Shown: positions 47,766-60,250 of the stretch, in pieces
Position numbering within the stretch: position 1 is the first letter of the stretch
Layout of the letters: every line of letters begins with the position of its first letter
Assembly: GCA_017979445.1 (NCBI GenBank)
Contig: CM030709.1
Span: 3,224,001-3,288,000, forward strand
Direction of reading: 5' to 3'
Source of the DNA: Akebia trifoliata
Lineage: Eukaryota; Streptophyta; Magnoliopsida; Ranunculales; Lardizabalaceae
DNA length: 64,000 nucleotides
Notes under the pieces: generated by a model
What the model was told of the DNA's origin: nothing
The model's input: the letters and a program-made list of their open reading frames with translations, nothing else
Database searches by the model: none
Program-made: the position numbers and the translations under genes

Positions 47766-48614
47766 ATGGAGCAAGCTAGGTATTGGACGTGGACCAGAAG
47801 GAAACTCAATGAGAGGTCTCATGTTCAAGCCTCGGCGTCCTATAACGACACGTGGGAAGAAAAAGCCTTTGCAGAAGATTCATCTGGCCCTCTTGGAGGT
47901 TGTATATGGCCTCCAAGATCTTATTCATGTAGTTTTTGTAGAAGGGAATTTAGGTCTGCTCAAGCTTTAGGTGGTCACATGAATGTACACAGGAGGGACA
48001 GAGCCAGGCTTAAGCAATCTCCAAGTCCAAACAATGAAATTATTCAAGATCATGACAACCCATTGGCTTATAATGCTTATAAGCCTAAGCCTAACCCTAT
48101 TGTTACTGTTACAACACCTCTTTCACCTTTGAGTGTTTCAGTTCCATCTACCCAAGAGAATTACAGTGAACATACCTTGGTCTCTCCGTCCTATTCTTCC
48201 ACTATGGTTCAAGAACAGCAAAAGAAGTCCCTTTCGCTGGTCCCACCGTCATCACAATTGGACTCAATCGCTGTTAGGGTTCTCACAGACGCCTTTGATT
48301 CAAAGCTCGAAGGAGAGAAGAGTTTGAAGGCACATGATAGAGGAATTGGGGAGAAAGTAGACTATTATAAGCTTGATTCATCTGTGGGCTTGAATTTGGT
48401 TATGAGTATAAATATGCAGATGGAATCAGCGGATAATGATGAGGGCATCTGTAGAAAGAGAAGGAGAATTGATGCAACTTCCTTGAATCTCTTCCCTAAA
48501 CCTAGTATAGTTGATAGACATCATTTGCAATCGGAAGTACTTGGGTTAGGCCCAAGCTCCCTGGAGGACTTAGATCTTGAACTCAGGCTCGGTGATCGGC
48601 CTAAGGTGAAGTAG
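47766..48614 (+). CDS. SUPERMAN/ZFP10-like single C2H2 zinc-finger protein with EAR motif
   Basis: One exon, 282 residues. The N-terminus [13 protein letters not shown] and the block [20 protein letters not shown] are characteristic of the ZFP10/ZFP11/RABBIT EARS branch. The finger uses Cys55, Cys58, His71 and His75 with plant-specific QALGGH at 66-71, followed by basic [17 protein letters not shown]-like basic cluster lies around residues 235-240. The C-terminal EAR repressor motif LDLELRL spans 269-275. Family members bind DNA through the one finger and repress through TOPLESS, controlling organ boundaries and growth. The frame is intact, and the first ATG of the conserved N-terminus was chosen. 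A MITE pair borders its core promoter. Confidence 0.95.
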   Translation: MEQARYWTWTRRKLNERSHVQASASYNDTWEEKAFAEDSSGPLGGCIWPPRSYSCSFCRREFRSAQALGGHMNVHRRDRARLKQSPSPNNEIIQDHDNPLAYNAYKPKPNPIVTVTTPLSPLSVSVPSTQENYSEHTLVSPSYSSTMVQEQQKKSLSLVPPSSQLDSIAVRVLTDAFDSKLEGEKSLKAHDRGIGEKVDYYKLDSSVGLNLVMSINMQMESADNDEGICRKRRRIDATSLNLFPKPSIVDRHHLQSEVLGLGPSSLEDLDLELRLGDRPKVK

Positions 48615-50094
48615 AATTGCAGAACTCATGAGATGCTTTCATTGAATGAACATATATTTCCACATCTTTTTGTTCAATTATATCTTGTTTTTCTGTTATA
48701 ATAGCTTTTGTTCTGATGGCCATGGACACTCTTATTGAGTCCAAATTTCTTCTCCTTTTTGCTTGCAGATTGTAGTAGTAACAAATATTGAAATCACAAC
48801 AGATAATGATATGCTCTCTTTCATAACAGAAAATATTACACCTAATTTTATTGATCAATCTAATCTTGTTTACATTAAAACTCATAAATATAAAATATAA
48901 TTGATAGAGAAAATAGAAAAAGAGCTTTATATTGAGATTATAGATGTGATTATATTAATCCCATTGGGTGTACCAATACAGAAAAAGGATTAATGGTAAA
49001 TGAAATCTTGAAGATATGTGATGAGATGCCTTATCACAATATCACAATATCTATCCTTAGTACTTCTATATATTCTCCATCAATAATATCTATTGGTTTC
49101 CTGCTACCTCCTTTTCAATCATTGGAGACTAAGATAGAGAGTTTGATTATCTCTGCACCCTTATATTTAAATTAGTGTTTTCTTTGTAAACCTAATACCA
49201 TTTTCCGACAATCTGAAGGCTGAACTTTGACAAAACTTTTACAAGTGCAAGAAGAAAGTCCTCCAAAGTTTAAACAGTAAGTACAGTTTTCTGGTAGAGA
49301 GAGAGAGAGAGATGAACAGTTTTCTCATATGACCATGTGCTTAGTGTTTAAGAGGCGAAAGAACTGATTGAAACTGCATGAAGCATTATGAAGCAATTCT
49401 TTTTTCTCACTTTTTCCAACTCAGTACCTTACTGACATTCTTCAGATCAGTATGAGTTTAAACTAATCAACAAAACACCTAAAGATTGATTCCAACGACA
49501 TATAAGTTGAATACATCACAACAACGATTCCCTTTTTTGATCTGTAACAGTAGTGTAGTATCTCCCACATAAATCCATTAACTTGTATTCTCTTCCCCCA
49601 CTTTTCTCGCTTCAAACCCTCTTAAAACGCCACCAACTGCGCCGAATCAATCGATTTAATTAATACCCACAAAACCCTTTTTTAATAACAAGAGAATATA
49701 ATTGCATCACGACTCATGGCGGTATCTACGCGTCTTTTGTTTCTTCTTCTGTAAGTATTAGTTATTACATCTCGGGACGAAGAACCCTAAAATATCTAAA
49801 AAAACCTAACCCTAGTAGTCCTCTTATAGTTACTAGTTGATTCAGAAGGTTCAGTTCTTGAATTGTTGCAGGAAACAAGGGGATCTTTCATAGTGTTGTT
49901 TTTCTACTTTTCCTTACAAGGAAAATCGATGAAACATCGCTTTTGATTTAATGGGTTTGCAGAGAATGAGCTGTAAATCGAGGTGGAAGGAATTCAAGTT
50001 GTACCCAACAAATATTTCTAATTAAAGGTGAAAACTGAAGATTGTTTTAACGATTTCGGGAGTTCTAGATGTGGATTTTGCTTGTTTAATATGA

Positions 50095-50096
<2 letters not shown>

Positions 50097-50124
<28 letters not shown>
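50097..50124. repeat. (AG)n microsatellite
   Basis: Fourteen AG units, uninterrupted. Confidence 0.9.
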
Positions 50125-50126
<2 letters not shown>

Positions 50127-50592
50127 ATGTAAGAGATGATAATAGAGGGCATGTGAGATGCTTTGCTTTGGTTTGTACAAAGTGCCACATTTGTGTAAGA
50201 ACTAAGAAGGGCAAAAAAGGGAATTGGTAGGTTTTGTCTTGATTAGAGTTGTTGAGTTGGAGTTGGGTTTGTTTTGTTAGTAACAGCTAGTGAGGTCTGA
50301 AGAGTGCAGAGAACTGAGTGAGATTATAGAGGGAGTGGCAGTGGTGCACATGGCCATCAAATGTCGTTTCTCTCTTCTTAAAAGAATTATAGGATTCAGT
50401 AGGGAATGAGGACTTATTCTTGATGGTGTGGGTTTCTTTTTTTAATGGGCATTTTGGGGTTCCGATATATTGGTGAAATTGGTTCGGATGTTTTTAATTT
50501 TTCTTTATTATTATTTTTAAGTTTTGACAACTCAGGGAATATTTGCATGGGATTTCTCTCATAGGCACACCAACAAATAGCTAGGCATGTAG

Positions 50593-50594
<2 letters not shown>

Positions 50595-50624
<30 letters not shown>
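50595..50624. repeat. (TC)n microsatellite followed by (CA)n
   Basis: Fifteen TC units, then ACTCACACACACAC to about 50638. Confidence 0.9.
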
Positions 50625-50628
<4 letters not shown>

Positions 50629-51789
50629 ACACACACACGCTAACACACCATATATTGGTGCCTGCCTACACACAGCATAATTGAATCACCGGCAAACTAA
50701 AACCCACTCACATTTTGTTGGCACACACAAATACACTCAGTCTATAGAAAAACTAAGATCAAGCCCAAAGAGAAAATACTAGGATCACTTCAAAAAAAGG
50801 TCATGGTTAAATACAATGCATCATCTAATTAATCAAGTTACTTGTCCGATCGACAATTTACTTATGTCAATAAAATGTGATTGGAAACACGTACACACAT
50901 AAAATCAAAGAAGGAAATATATTATATAGGGATAAATTCCATAAATTTAATATTGTAGATGTAAAAATTTGCACTACCTTAAGATTTGCTTTAATGGTTT
51001 GAGATTTTCACCTTTTCTGTTTCTGGGTGTTTGCAATACATTATCTCCGACGTTGAAGTCAGCTAAGCAGAAAAAATGACAGAATAACATTATAGGAGGT
51101 TGGAAACAAAATCTTTTTGTGTTTCTATCCATATATTTGTAGAGGAAAATCTTAGGATCTTTTTTCATCTGTTTGTCAATTTGATCCTTATCCATTTTGA
51201 CAAGTGTATCTTAATTAAGAATGTATCAATTCAAGATCTTTTCTTTATTCAATTCTTTTTTTTTTCTAAGATCCTTCACAAATAGAGATTCTAGTTATTT
51301 TTTACGACACCACATAATCTTTGATCAAATGTCTTCCCTCGACCATCAGAGCATTCAACCCATGGCTAAGGTTTCGAACGAGTTAATCGAACTTGTTTTG
51401 CTGCTCGACCTCAGATGAGTTTGTTTGGATTTCTAGGATTTACTCAAATCCTTAGGTGCCACGTGCCATCTCTTGGTTCCTTACAAAAATTATCCTCCAC
51501 ATTTAAGAAGTAAAATGAGATGAAGCTGAGTATCCCCATTTAGCAAAAATAATTCTCGTCCTCACATTGGTTTGTTTCTACACTTAAGGTCTTTCTTAAT
51601 TTCATGAAAGAGTATTATTTTGGCCCTTAGAAAGCTACGAAAAAGGGCGACTAAACACCAATGCCTTTAGTACCTTGGTCCACTAGTCTTAGAACTCGAT
51701 GGTTTGACAACCGGTCTACTTAGTTCAAATAAGAATGTTTAAGGTAAGGGAGCATGTCTTTTTCATGTAATTGATAAGAGTATCGGCAT

Positions 51790-51957
51790 AGATCATAGAT
51801 CCATTGTACTATGTTGTATATTGATACACTAGATCATCGACACATTGAATAATTTAATCATAAATCTAATCAAGTTATAAAACTTATTCAATGCACCCAT
51901 GATTGGGTGTATCAATATACACCTTACTACAATGCATTCATGATCTTATTAGTGAGG
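51790..51957. repeat. Foldback MITE (about 170 bp)
   Basis: The left arm TAGATCCATTGTACTATGTT, then GTATATTGATACAC, pairs with the right arm GTGTATCAATATACACC, then CTACAATGCATTCATGATC. An inner pair CATTGAATAA / TTATTCAATG encloses the loop. Confidence 0.7.
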
Positions 51958-52243
51958 GCCACCATTAACAATTATGTGAGAAACTAGTCTGACCAACAGA
52001 GTATTTGCAAGGGTGTCAAAGTTCAGAAATCCAGATCTATTATCCCGGATTGAAAAATTCTCACACAGATCCATAAAGCATGTAGCGTGTAAGATCTAGC
52101 TTGACAAACGTGAATATATAATGTGAAACATATTTGGTACCGACATCTTCATTCCAGAAAGCATATTTATGTAAGTAATCATGGAGTCTATGTTGTCTCT
52201 TGGTGCTATTGATGACCTCATTTCTAGTAGAATTATTTAAACA

Positions 52244-52604
52244 ACTTTTTTTTTTGTTTTGTTTTGATAACCGGGTATCCTGCTAGACAGGGGACCGGGC
52301 CAATATCTGGGCATTGCCCAGTCCATAGACCATGGTCTTGTCCAAGGACTAGTCACGGGGAACGTGCAATGCCCCGCACATCACATGCACTAGGTAAGAG
52401 AGGGTGCGTTCCTCCCGGGTGACCCCCGAGGAATTGATGCTCATACTATTGAACTCATGACCTACGGATGCACCATGTAAGTGAGGGTGCACCTTCGCGG
52501 GTTGCCCTTGTGGAATTGATGCTCATACTAGGTATCGAACTCACGACCTATGCGCATTAACTCCTTATCCGTCTGAAATTGCCATTGAACCAATCCCTCG
52601 GGTA
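52244..52604 (-). mobile_element. Au-like SINE, minus strand, with duplicated 5' half
   Basis: Read on the minus strand, it starts near 52604 with GGATTGGTTCAATGGCAA (A-box-like). It has B box GAGTTCGATACC, then a second partial copy of the head (GAGTTCAATAGTATGAGC). The body follows (GCGGGGCATTGCACG) and ends CGGTTATCAAAACAAAAC plus poly-A. The body matches the element at 835-1062. Confidence 0.65.
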
Positions 52605-52993
52605 TTATTGAACAGCGCTTTGTCTTTATAGATTAGTATTTATGAGTAAAGAGCAAGAGAGACTATGAAAGAATCTGGGAAAAAGTTCATAGGTCATAGA
52701 AAGAGAATGACATTTAAATAAGAACATGACTACCTACCATATTTTTTTAAAAGTATATAGAAGTTTTCCACTTGACCATAACATCCTCAAGCCAAACATT
52801 ATTCTGGATCCACTTTACCAGAGATTAAGGTATTATATTTCTATAACATCTGGAAATCAGTGTAGTTTCATGCCTGTTTTATTTGTTTTAAATTAAACAA
52901 TTTCAATATCTTTTCTTTCAGTATTTCTATCTATTACTTCTTTTAAAAAATAAATTATATTTTCCTTTCCAGGGAAACTATAAAAATAAGACT

Positions 52994-53246
52994 GTGATAT
53001 TACCACACCATTAAGTGATAAATCCCATTATTTATGGTGTGATTTTGTAAGGGGTGTGATATTACCATACCATTAAGTTATGAATAAACATCATATAATT
53101 AAGTGATATTATTGTAAATTCGCACCATATAATAGAATCACTTATGGTGTTTATATCATTACACAATGATATGGTAATATCATTGCCCTTTTATAATTAA
53201 ATCACACAAGGTGTGAATTCATATTATAATGGTGTGGTAATATCAC
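52994..53246. repeat. Foldback MITE (253 bp)
   Basis: The ends GTGATATTACCACACCATTA and TAATGGTGTGGTAATATCAC are a perfect 20-bp inverted repeat. Inner arms repeat the same 'GATATTACCATACCATTAAG' theme, giving a multi-hairpin element. Confidence 0.85.
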
Positions 53247-54078
53247 CACCCCCAAAGTTATACCTCAACATCTAGAGCTGAGTTTTATCTGAGGGATCAC
53301 ATATCCACTGACATAATATAATAAAATAATAATTTCCTTTAATATAAATCAAAGAAACCAATAGTGTGATACGTGAAGGTTCAATATCAGCTAATCTGAT
53401 TTTTCACCATCAACCTTGTTCTTTTTCTTGATTGGTTCCATCAACCTTGATCTTGGATTCAGTTATTTGGAGATGGTCTATGGAATGGGCAAAGTCCAGA
53501 AACGGCCCGGTCCACTGTCCATTGCATGTGGCATTGTGACATTGGTCCATCAGTTTAACACCCTTTTTTCTTGACAACAAATCTTTATTCGGGGTTTGAT
53601 CGAATGGAGCCACGTAAAACAATTAATATAGGCTTGCAGCCCACCCATGACCCTAAATATGAGAAAAATGTTCAAACAAATGGCTAAATATCACCAATCA
53701 ACCTGATTTCTTGTGTGCAGGCCCACCTTTAATGCAAATCACCTCACAAAAAGGAAAGAAAAATGTTTCATTCCGAAAGTTACAATCCTATTAACAGCAA
53801 CGAAGGGTTTAATGTTGTCCTCCTGAAAATACCTCATATGGCCCATTCAATTGAAGCCATTAATTCCATTAGAGGTTCTCTTTCTCTCTCTCATTTTTAA
53901 TTGTTTTTCTAAAATCCATCTTTATTTTCTATCCTTCTTTTATCTTCCTTTTTTTTTATTTCTTAAAAAAAAAAAAAAAAAATCTTTAGATAAGCTTATT
54001 TTTATTTTTCACCTTTCCACTTCTTAAAATACACTCTATTCATTCTATTATAACTAGAAAGTATTAATGCAACTAGTG

Positions 54079-54212
54079 ATGCTCGAGTGACTCCATAGGA
54101 CACTGTTTTAGTTTTCACTCGTGTCTTGAGAAAAAACATTTATGATTCTGAACGTAACTACACGTCAACTAAATTTTGAAACAAATGTCCAATGACGTAA
54201 CTTTAGAATTAT
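54079..54212. repeat. MITE family C, diverged copy
   Basis: It starts TGCTCGAGTGACTCCATAGG and has the loop block TTTCACTCGTGTCTTGAGAA. It closes near ACGTAACTTTAGAATTATTC. The arms are only partly complementary. Confidence 0.45.
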
Positions 54213-56771
54213 TCTCATATAATTTTATTGAATCGAATCGTAACATGTCATGGTATAAATTTTGTGGATCAACATGAGAAAATAAATCTTTATGATTCCC
54301 TGAAGCTTGTAATGTTTACATATTAATATTGTATGTTGGAGATATAGGGTTGTGTATGAAAAATATGACAGTATTAAACATCAACATCATCAAATCGTAA
54401 GATGGACGGTGATAGATGCAGTGGAAGGATAAAAGTACTTACGTTTGTAATCGTCACAAGTTATCCCACCATTTCTTAACCAACAAGTCACGTCTCCTAT
54501 TGGTCCATCATAAGTATGTTAACTTGGAATTTGGATCGAGTGCGACGTCGTCTACATGTTATGACACCTAAGATCCCAAATTGACCGTCTAAGTACCTTA
54601 GTTTAATCAAACTCTTAGAGGCGTTACGTCTCTTATGCTGCCACGTGTCATTTTTCTCATCTTGACTTGCCAGCTGGCATTCAACTACAGGTGGCACCTT
54701 GACAGGTTGAAATGGAAAGATAAAAAAGACTAAAGAGCTCTCGAGAGAGAAGTACAAAAATACCCTCATTTGAGTCTGAAAAATGTGTTATAAAATTGTG
54801 GACCAAACGCAGAGAGGGCGGCAGAAAATATATATATATAATAAGAAATGTTGATTGAAGGGCTATAATGGAATCAATCGAAAAACAGTTTTTGTGTGAG
54901 GAGAAGGATCTCTTTGATCACGACACAGAGATAGTGCCAAATGGCTTCGTGTTGATCGAGTCTGCTTCCGTAACTCAAGGAGTACATTGGATTAAATAAA
55001 CCAACCCACGAGAAGCTGGTCATTAATACCTAAATATGACGAAAATACCCTTCTTTCCCCCTCCCTCAATGGATGATAAAGATACCAAAAAATTAAAGAT
55101 ATAACAATGGTGGGATACCAAATCAACTATGAAAATATTATATATTCAAACAACATTTGAGCTTCTCCATCAAATCAGTGGCTTAGTTGAGTTAATTAAT
55201 ACTCTCTTAGGATATTCCCAATGAGAATAATTTCTTTAAAAACTTATATTAGTCACTGGGAAGAAAAAATTTTGTATGTATTTGAGGTTAGAAAAATCCT
55301 ATTAAATATTGAAAAAGAAAAAATATGGAATAACTCATGTTTTCAATTGAGTACAGAAGTCCGTTGGAAGAATCTTGCTAAGTCAAATCCAAATTAGGAT
55401 TGTAATCATTGAATAAATATTATGGGTTAAATTCAATGCTAGGATTCATTGAATTTACTTAGATTTAACCAAATTCAATGGAACTTGACGTCGCATTTAA
55501 GCATTTTTTCATGTGGTGAAGCCTTATCCCAAAAAGTTGGGATTGGCCACTCCTCCGAAGGACTTCAAACGGTTTGCATTTTATTATTATTATTATTTTA
55601 TCACACATAAACCACCCTAGAGTTGTTTATTAGCCCCATGGTGTAAAACTGTTGATGTCTAATTGTTGGAGAATTACCAATGAAGTTAATTATATTTTTT
55701 GCCGGTCCACCAAGTGATAGGCCACTTTCATGTGTCAAGGGGCTTGGAAAAGTATGCAATATTGCAACATCTAGAAAGGGCAACAAGATCGTGGCTCTTA
55801 ATTTCTTGAGAAAAGGTCAAAGTTTTAAGGTGGTTACTAAATTTTTATTAACAAGAGGGAGAGGGATGCATCACCACCGTTGACATAAATTGGGAACTAG
55901 GATGACCGTTAGATTCATCTTGATTCCTACCATCTTGAGGACCATAATCAGGATCTTACGAAAGTCTAGAGGATCACAAGATGTTGAGCTTTGACTAGGA
56001 ATCACAATGAGTTCAAAGCACATATAAGTTCAAATATCAAAATTATGACGGTGATCAAAGGCTTAGACCATGATTGAGTTCAATTAGAAAACAAATTGTG
56101 ATAAAGTTCGATAAGAAAATAAATAAAACATAGAAGACAAATGCCATAAAAGTAAACAGATGAGGATATGATGGTAAAGTTGTTAATTTAAAGATTGATT
56201 GATTCTGGTTAAAATATTTTGAGAATGATCATATCTAACTTAAGCCTTGGAGGTTCATTTCAAGGTACTGCACAATACTTAGACATGAGTTTTTGCAGGT
56301 ATGGATTTAAGCCATTCTCAATCTCAAGGTAGAGGTGAAAATTTTTCCAATACAATTATCATCCAAGGAGGTAAATTAAAATAAGAAAAAAAATTATATT
56401 AATTTAATCTAAATTCTCCGATTAATGCACAACTAGTGACCTAGGGTTAGTACCCATTGACCAATGAATATCATCTCATTCTCCATCGCATGGAAGATAT
56501 GTGACCTAGGGTTAAGTACCCATTGACCAATGACTATATAGTGCAAATCCGTAAAAAGTTTTATCTGCTTCAGATCAAACAAAAAGATAGATTTAGAAAT
56601 ACCTTATGCTCATTATTTAATTGAACTTGTTAACAGCTTCAACCTAATAAGATGATATTCTACCGGTTTTGGTATGAGGGTAAAATGGCCATTAATCAAA
56701 ACAATAAGCAGGCCATCTCAAAATACCTTCAATAAAAATCCTCACCACCGACCAGTTGACCACCCCTACTT

Positions 56772-56772
<1 letters not shown>

Positions 56773-56813
<41 letters not shown>
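56773..56813. repeat. (CT)n microsatellite in the TAC1-like leader
   Basis: About twenty CT units, ending 20 bp before the start codon at 56833. CT-rich tracts near starts are common in plant leaders, though their length is often variable. Confidence 0.85.
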
Positions 56814-56817
<4 letters not shown>

Positions 56818-56832
56818 AATTGTATCTTGAAA

Positions 56833-57387
56833 ATGGAGACTGATCCCCCAAGTTCAAACCAGGTGTGCAAGACCACAGAAGACCATGTTACAAGCCATGT
56901 TAGAACATATGAGTGCATCTTCTGTAAGAGAGGCTTCACTAATGCCCAAGCACTGGGGGGTCACATGAACATTCATAGAAGAGATAGGGCCAAGTTCAAA
57001 CAACCCTCAATTTATGAGAAACCTTCTTTAGATACCATAAATAAGAACAATCCCTCGTATCCTCCTCCCTTTCCCGATTATAACAAACTGGAATTGGAGT
57101 CTAGTGAAGACAGAAGGTGCAACATTAAGTGGCCATGGAATATTCCTAGTGAAGATGATGCCATTTCTAGTGATGACAACCATGTCGGACAGCTCCGACA
57201 GCTTCCGTTATTTGTTGAGAGACCGTCAAGCAGTGAAGATCGAAAATCAAGCAGTAGCGGTGGTGGGTGTGAAGAGATCATGATGCAGTCGAGCCAAAGT
57301 TCGTCTGGGGTGGAGTTGGACCTCGAACTTCGATTGGGGCCTGAGCCATGTAATACATCGATTACGGGTGCCGTAGAATTCTTCTGA
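56833..57387 (+). CDS. TAC1-like single C2H2 zinc-finger protein with EAR motif
   Basis: One exon, 184 residues from the ATG at 56833. The frame is open further up to 56674, but that extension translates the (CT)n repeat and lacks family likeness, so I rejected the longer start. The finger uses Cys28, Cys31, His44 and His48 in [20 protein letters not shown], followed by [13 protein letters not shown], as in Arabidopsis TELOMERASE ACTIVATOR1 (TAC1) and relatives. The middle is Ser/Asp/Glu-rich. The EAR motif LDLELRL is at 162-168. It should be a small nuclear transcription regulator. TAC1 activates telomerase in leaves, but I cannot assign that role here. It belongs to a different branch from the zinc-finger gene 9 kb upstream. 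Confidence 0.92.
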   Translation: METDPPSSNQVCKTTEDHVTSHVRTYECIFCKRGFTNAQALGGHMNIHRRDRAKFKQPSIYEKPSLDTINKNNPSYPPPFPDYNKLELESSEDRRCNIKWPWNIPSEDDAISSDDNHVGQLRQLPLFVERPSSSEDRKSSSSGGGCEEIMMQSSQSSSGVELDLELRLGPEPCNTSITGAVEFF

Positions 57388-58884
57388 ATTTGGATTTGGT
57401 TAACTGGTTTGGACCCTATTTTTTATATATATATAGTGAGATCTTTATGTCCTCTTTGGTTTTCTTCTTCTTGACACCTTGTTCAGTTATGATATATTTT
57501 TCCTAGCAAAGATCAAAATATAGGTATTGTATAGTTAGCTTTCACAGTGTAACAATTGTGTACAAAGATGAAGATTGATTAACCTATTATTTGTTATTGA
57601 TTTAGTTTAGAGGGGATACCAATGTTTAAGATGTTCAATTTGTATTTTTTTTTTTTGGTTGCAGTCTCAGTGAGCTTTTGCAACTCTATTGTAACAATGA
57701 AAACACATTTAAATTACTTATTAATTTGGTAGATTAATTGCTTTAATGGAGCTAGAAACTTGTTCATGAAATTGTTTTAGGTGTAGTGTTTACATGCCAA
57801 TTACAAGAGGCTACATAAATGCTACTCTGGAAGCCCAGCTATTATTTAATTGAACTCATGGAAGAATCCTTTCCAATGGAAAAAATATAAGTTAGAGAAC
57901 TAGGGTTAGAGTTGTAGCTATTATTTTCTTTGTTTTACTGTTTTATTTTATTTATTTTTCCACTACTAAACCTTCCTTCATTATTAACAACTATATCAGC
58001 TTCTTTTACGCTTAGTTTTTCATGTATATTTTGTATTCTTTCTATTTGTTGCTTGTTTTCTCAGAACTCTAAGAGACATTGGGCTCATCTTTAATTTCAC
58101 ATCCTTTCATAGAATCACTTGGAATTTAATTTGTAATCAACATCTTCATGATACTCTGATTGACCTTGATATGTTTCCTACTTTGAATATGCCCAATCAC
58201 TTTCCTTCTGATACTGAGCATGATTTTAGCTTGAAATAGGAATAACACCCATTAGAGTCATCAAGTTTGTGATATTTATGATCAAGTTTTTTCAAAGTGA
58301 TCCTCCTCCACCTAATTGTCTTTCTTCTTCATTGTTCTTCTCACATCTTTTAATTCAATTAATTACAGACTCTCATAGAACACGTCCTTTTAATTAGCTT
58401 TTAAGATCATTATAACAAATTAGCTGCATTCTTCAATCTTGATGTACGCTAGCCTTTTGCTTTAGAATTATCAAAGCACATGGGATGTTAATGTATGATC
58501 TCATGCATGGGACATCCCAATCTCATGCCACATCATCAAGGTATCACTCTAATGCCATGTCATGATCTGAATCTTTACCTACTAAATTATCACTCTCAAG
58601 GATCCTCTCTCAATCAAAACAATCAAGTCTCATTCAAAATTAGGGAATATTTCAAAAGCATTGTAGGACTAATTTAATGCTGTTAGTAGAACAGTGAGAG
58701 TTTTGAATTTATGTCTATGGCCTAGATTCCTACTTAATATAGGTTCACTATTGTAGGAATCCTTTTGTTTTTCATATTAGTTGCCCTAGGAATATCGGTT
58801 TTAGTTGATGAGTTAGTTTCAGAGTTTACAAAAGATTGAATTATTAGTACTGAATATGTACCTATGAGTATCAGAGAATAAACA

Positions 58885-59130
58885 CTTTCCTTACTAACTT
58901 AGTAAGATTTCAAATCTTACCAAGGGTCCTTGAGCACACCTTGTGGCATCCAAAAACATGTTCTGATACCACAGGGATGTAGAGTGAAAAAAAGATTATT
59001 TTTTCTGTTAAATTTTAATTTTAAATAATTGGGAGTTCAGTAGTAGCCCCTCATTTTCAAAACCTTGGATCAAACCCAAACAAAATTCACACTTTTAGAT
59101 TTGATTAATTAACAATCAAAATATGAGTTT
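58885..59130. repeat. Foldback family A, half copy
   Basis: The blocks 'AACACTTTCCTTACTAACTT', 'GGCATCCAAAAACATGTTCT' and 'CATTTTCAAAACCTTGGATC' match the element at 42541-43608, but only part of the structure remains. Confidence 0.55.
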
Positions 59131-59640
59131 CAGATGCCATTCGAATGTTCCACATAGATTATAAATAATGCAACATTCAAGTCTATCTAAAGAGAATTGA
59201 TGAATTATTTTATTAGTTAAGTTCTTTTTTATAGACATCTCATGTTTCTTTTCTTTGGTAAATATGATGAATCTTCAATGATTTTCTTCATTTCAGGATT
59301 TCTCCTTGATTACTGCGGTCTTTGCAGTTTATGTGATATCATAGTATTCCCTTCACCAATCTTGCTATTTTTAGGTTGGTAGCTATTACTATTTTTGGGT
59401 GACTAACTAAACCCCTAGCATGAAAAAAAATCGCTAAGTGAATGATTCAAAGATTGTGGCTCCTCTCTAACATGTATATTGAGATGACACACATAGATTA
59501 TTTTTATTTGCTAAGCAAGAAAATGTATTGAGTAAATATGAATGTGATAACAAATCTTCAAGAGAATTATAATCATATAAAAAGAAAGAATTATAACCAT
59601 ATATATGTAGATGGATTTGTTCACATCCATGATTTTTTAT

Positions 59641-60250
59641 AAAGGTGCAACTTGGTTTGGTTCAAACCGAGAGCTTTGAATTGGTTTGGTTCGGTTTATA
59701 ATGAACTTCGGTTCGGTTCCGGGTTAGTAAAATAGAGAACTAGCCAATTTGGTTCGGTTCTTGATTCATGCCTTGCAAAAATCAAATCAAACTGATAACC
59801 GAATCCTTATATTAATAAAATTATTAATAAATATTATTAATTTAAATAATAAACTATACCCATTTTTTTATGGATAAATTGATTATTTTTTATGGATCGA
59901 TTAATGAAATTTTTTTGGATAGATGGGATTAATAACTTTATTTAATTGATGAAAAAACTATTGACTTTTTTTTTTTTTTTAATAGATACATTAATGGTTT
60001 TTTTATTGATGGATAGATTAATGACTCATTATATGATATTTCATATTCATATTTATTTATTTTTATTAAAAATATGTTCATTCAATTAAATTTTAAGATA
60101 TTGGCAATCCATAGAACCAAACCTACCTTAACTCGGTTCGGGTTGGTTTGGTTCTATGACAATTGGTTTGATTCCAGTTCTCATTTAATGGAATCGACCT
60201 AAGTCGGTTTGGTTCCGATTTGGCCTCAAACCGAACCAAGTTGCACCCTG
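59641..60250. mobile_element. hAT-like non-autonomous element (610 bp)
   Basis: The left end AAAGGTGCAACTTGGTTTGG and right end CCAAGTTGCACCCTG are inverted repeats close to the known hAT terminus CAGGGTGCAAC. The subterminal regions carry many GGTTCGGTT repeats on both strands. An 8-bp flank (TTTTTTAT left, ATTTTTAT right) fits an hAT target-site duplication with one mismatch. The interior is AT-rich and non-coding. Confidence 0.75.

Larger units (their letters stand above)
48615..56770. other. Gene-free region between the two zinc-finger genes
   Basis: It contains the 3' UTR of the ZFP10-like gene, (AG)n at 50097-50124 and (TC)n at 50595-50624. It also holds MITEs at 51790-51957, 52994-53246 and 54079-54212, a minus-strand SINE at 52244-52604 and AT-rich filler. 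The 49200-50400 stretch is less repetitive and may be transcribed, but I find no protein or known miRNA in it. For 55000-56700 I see nothing definite. Confidence 0.55.

Noticed and set aside
47620..47970. 116-aa ORF overlapping the ZFP10-like gene
   Set aside because: It is an out-of-frame shadow without an ATG start or family likeness.
49716..49752. Start codon followed by a hydrophobic stretch and a GTAAG site, resembling the first exon of a secreted protein
   Set aside because: No downstream exon with protein-like content could be found.
49600..50400. Possible microRNA or trans-acting siRNA locus in a less repetitive stretch
   Set aside because: I searched by eye for known plant miRNA families and the TAS3 tasiR-ARF core and found none.
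56674..56832. N-terminal extension of the TAC1-like ORF
   Set aside because: The extension encodes a Ser-Leu repeat from the (CT)n tract and lacks family conservation. The ATG at 56833 gives the expected N-terminus.
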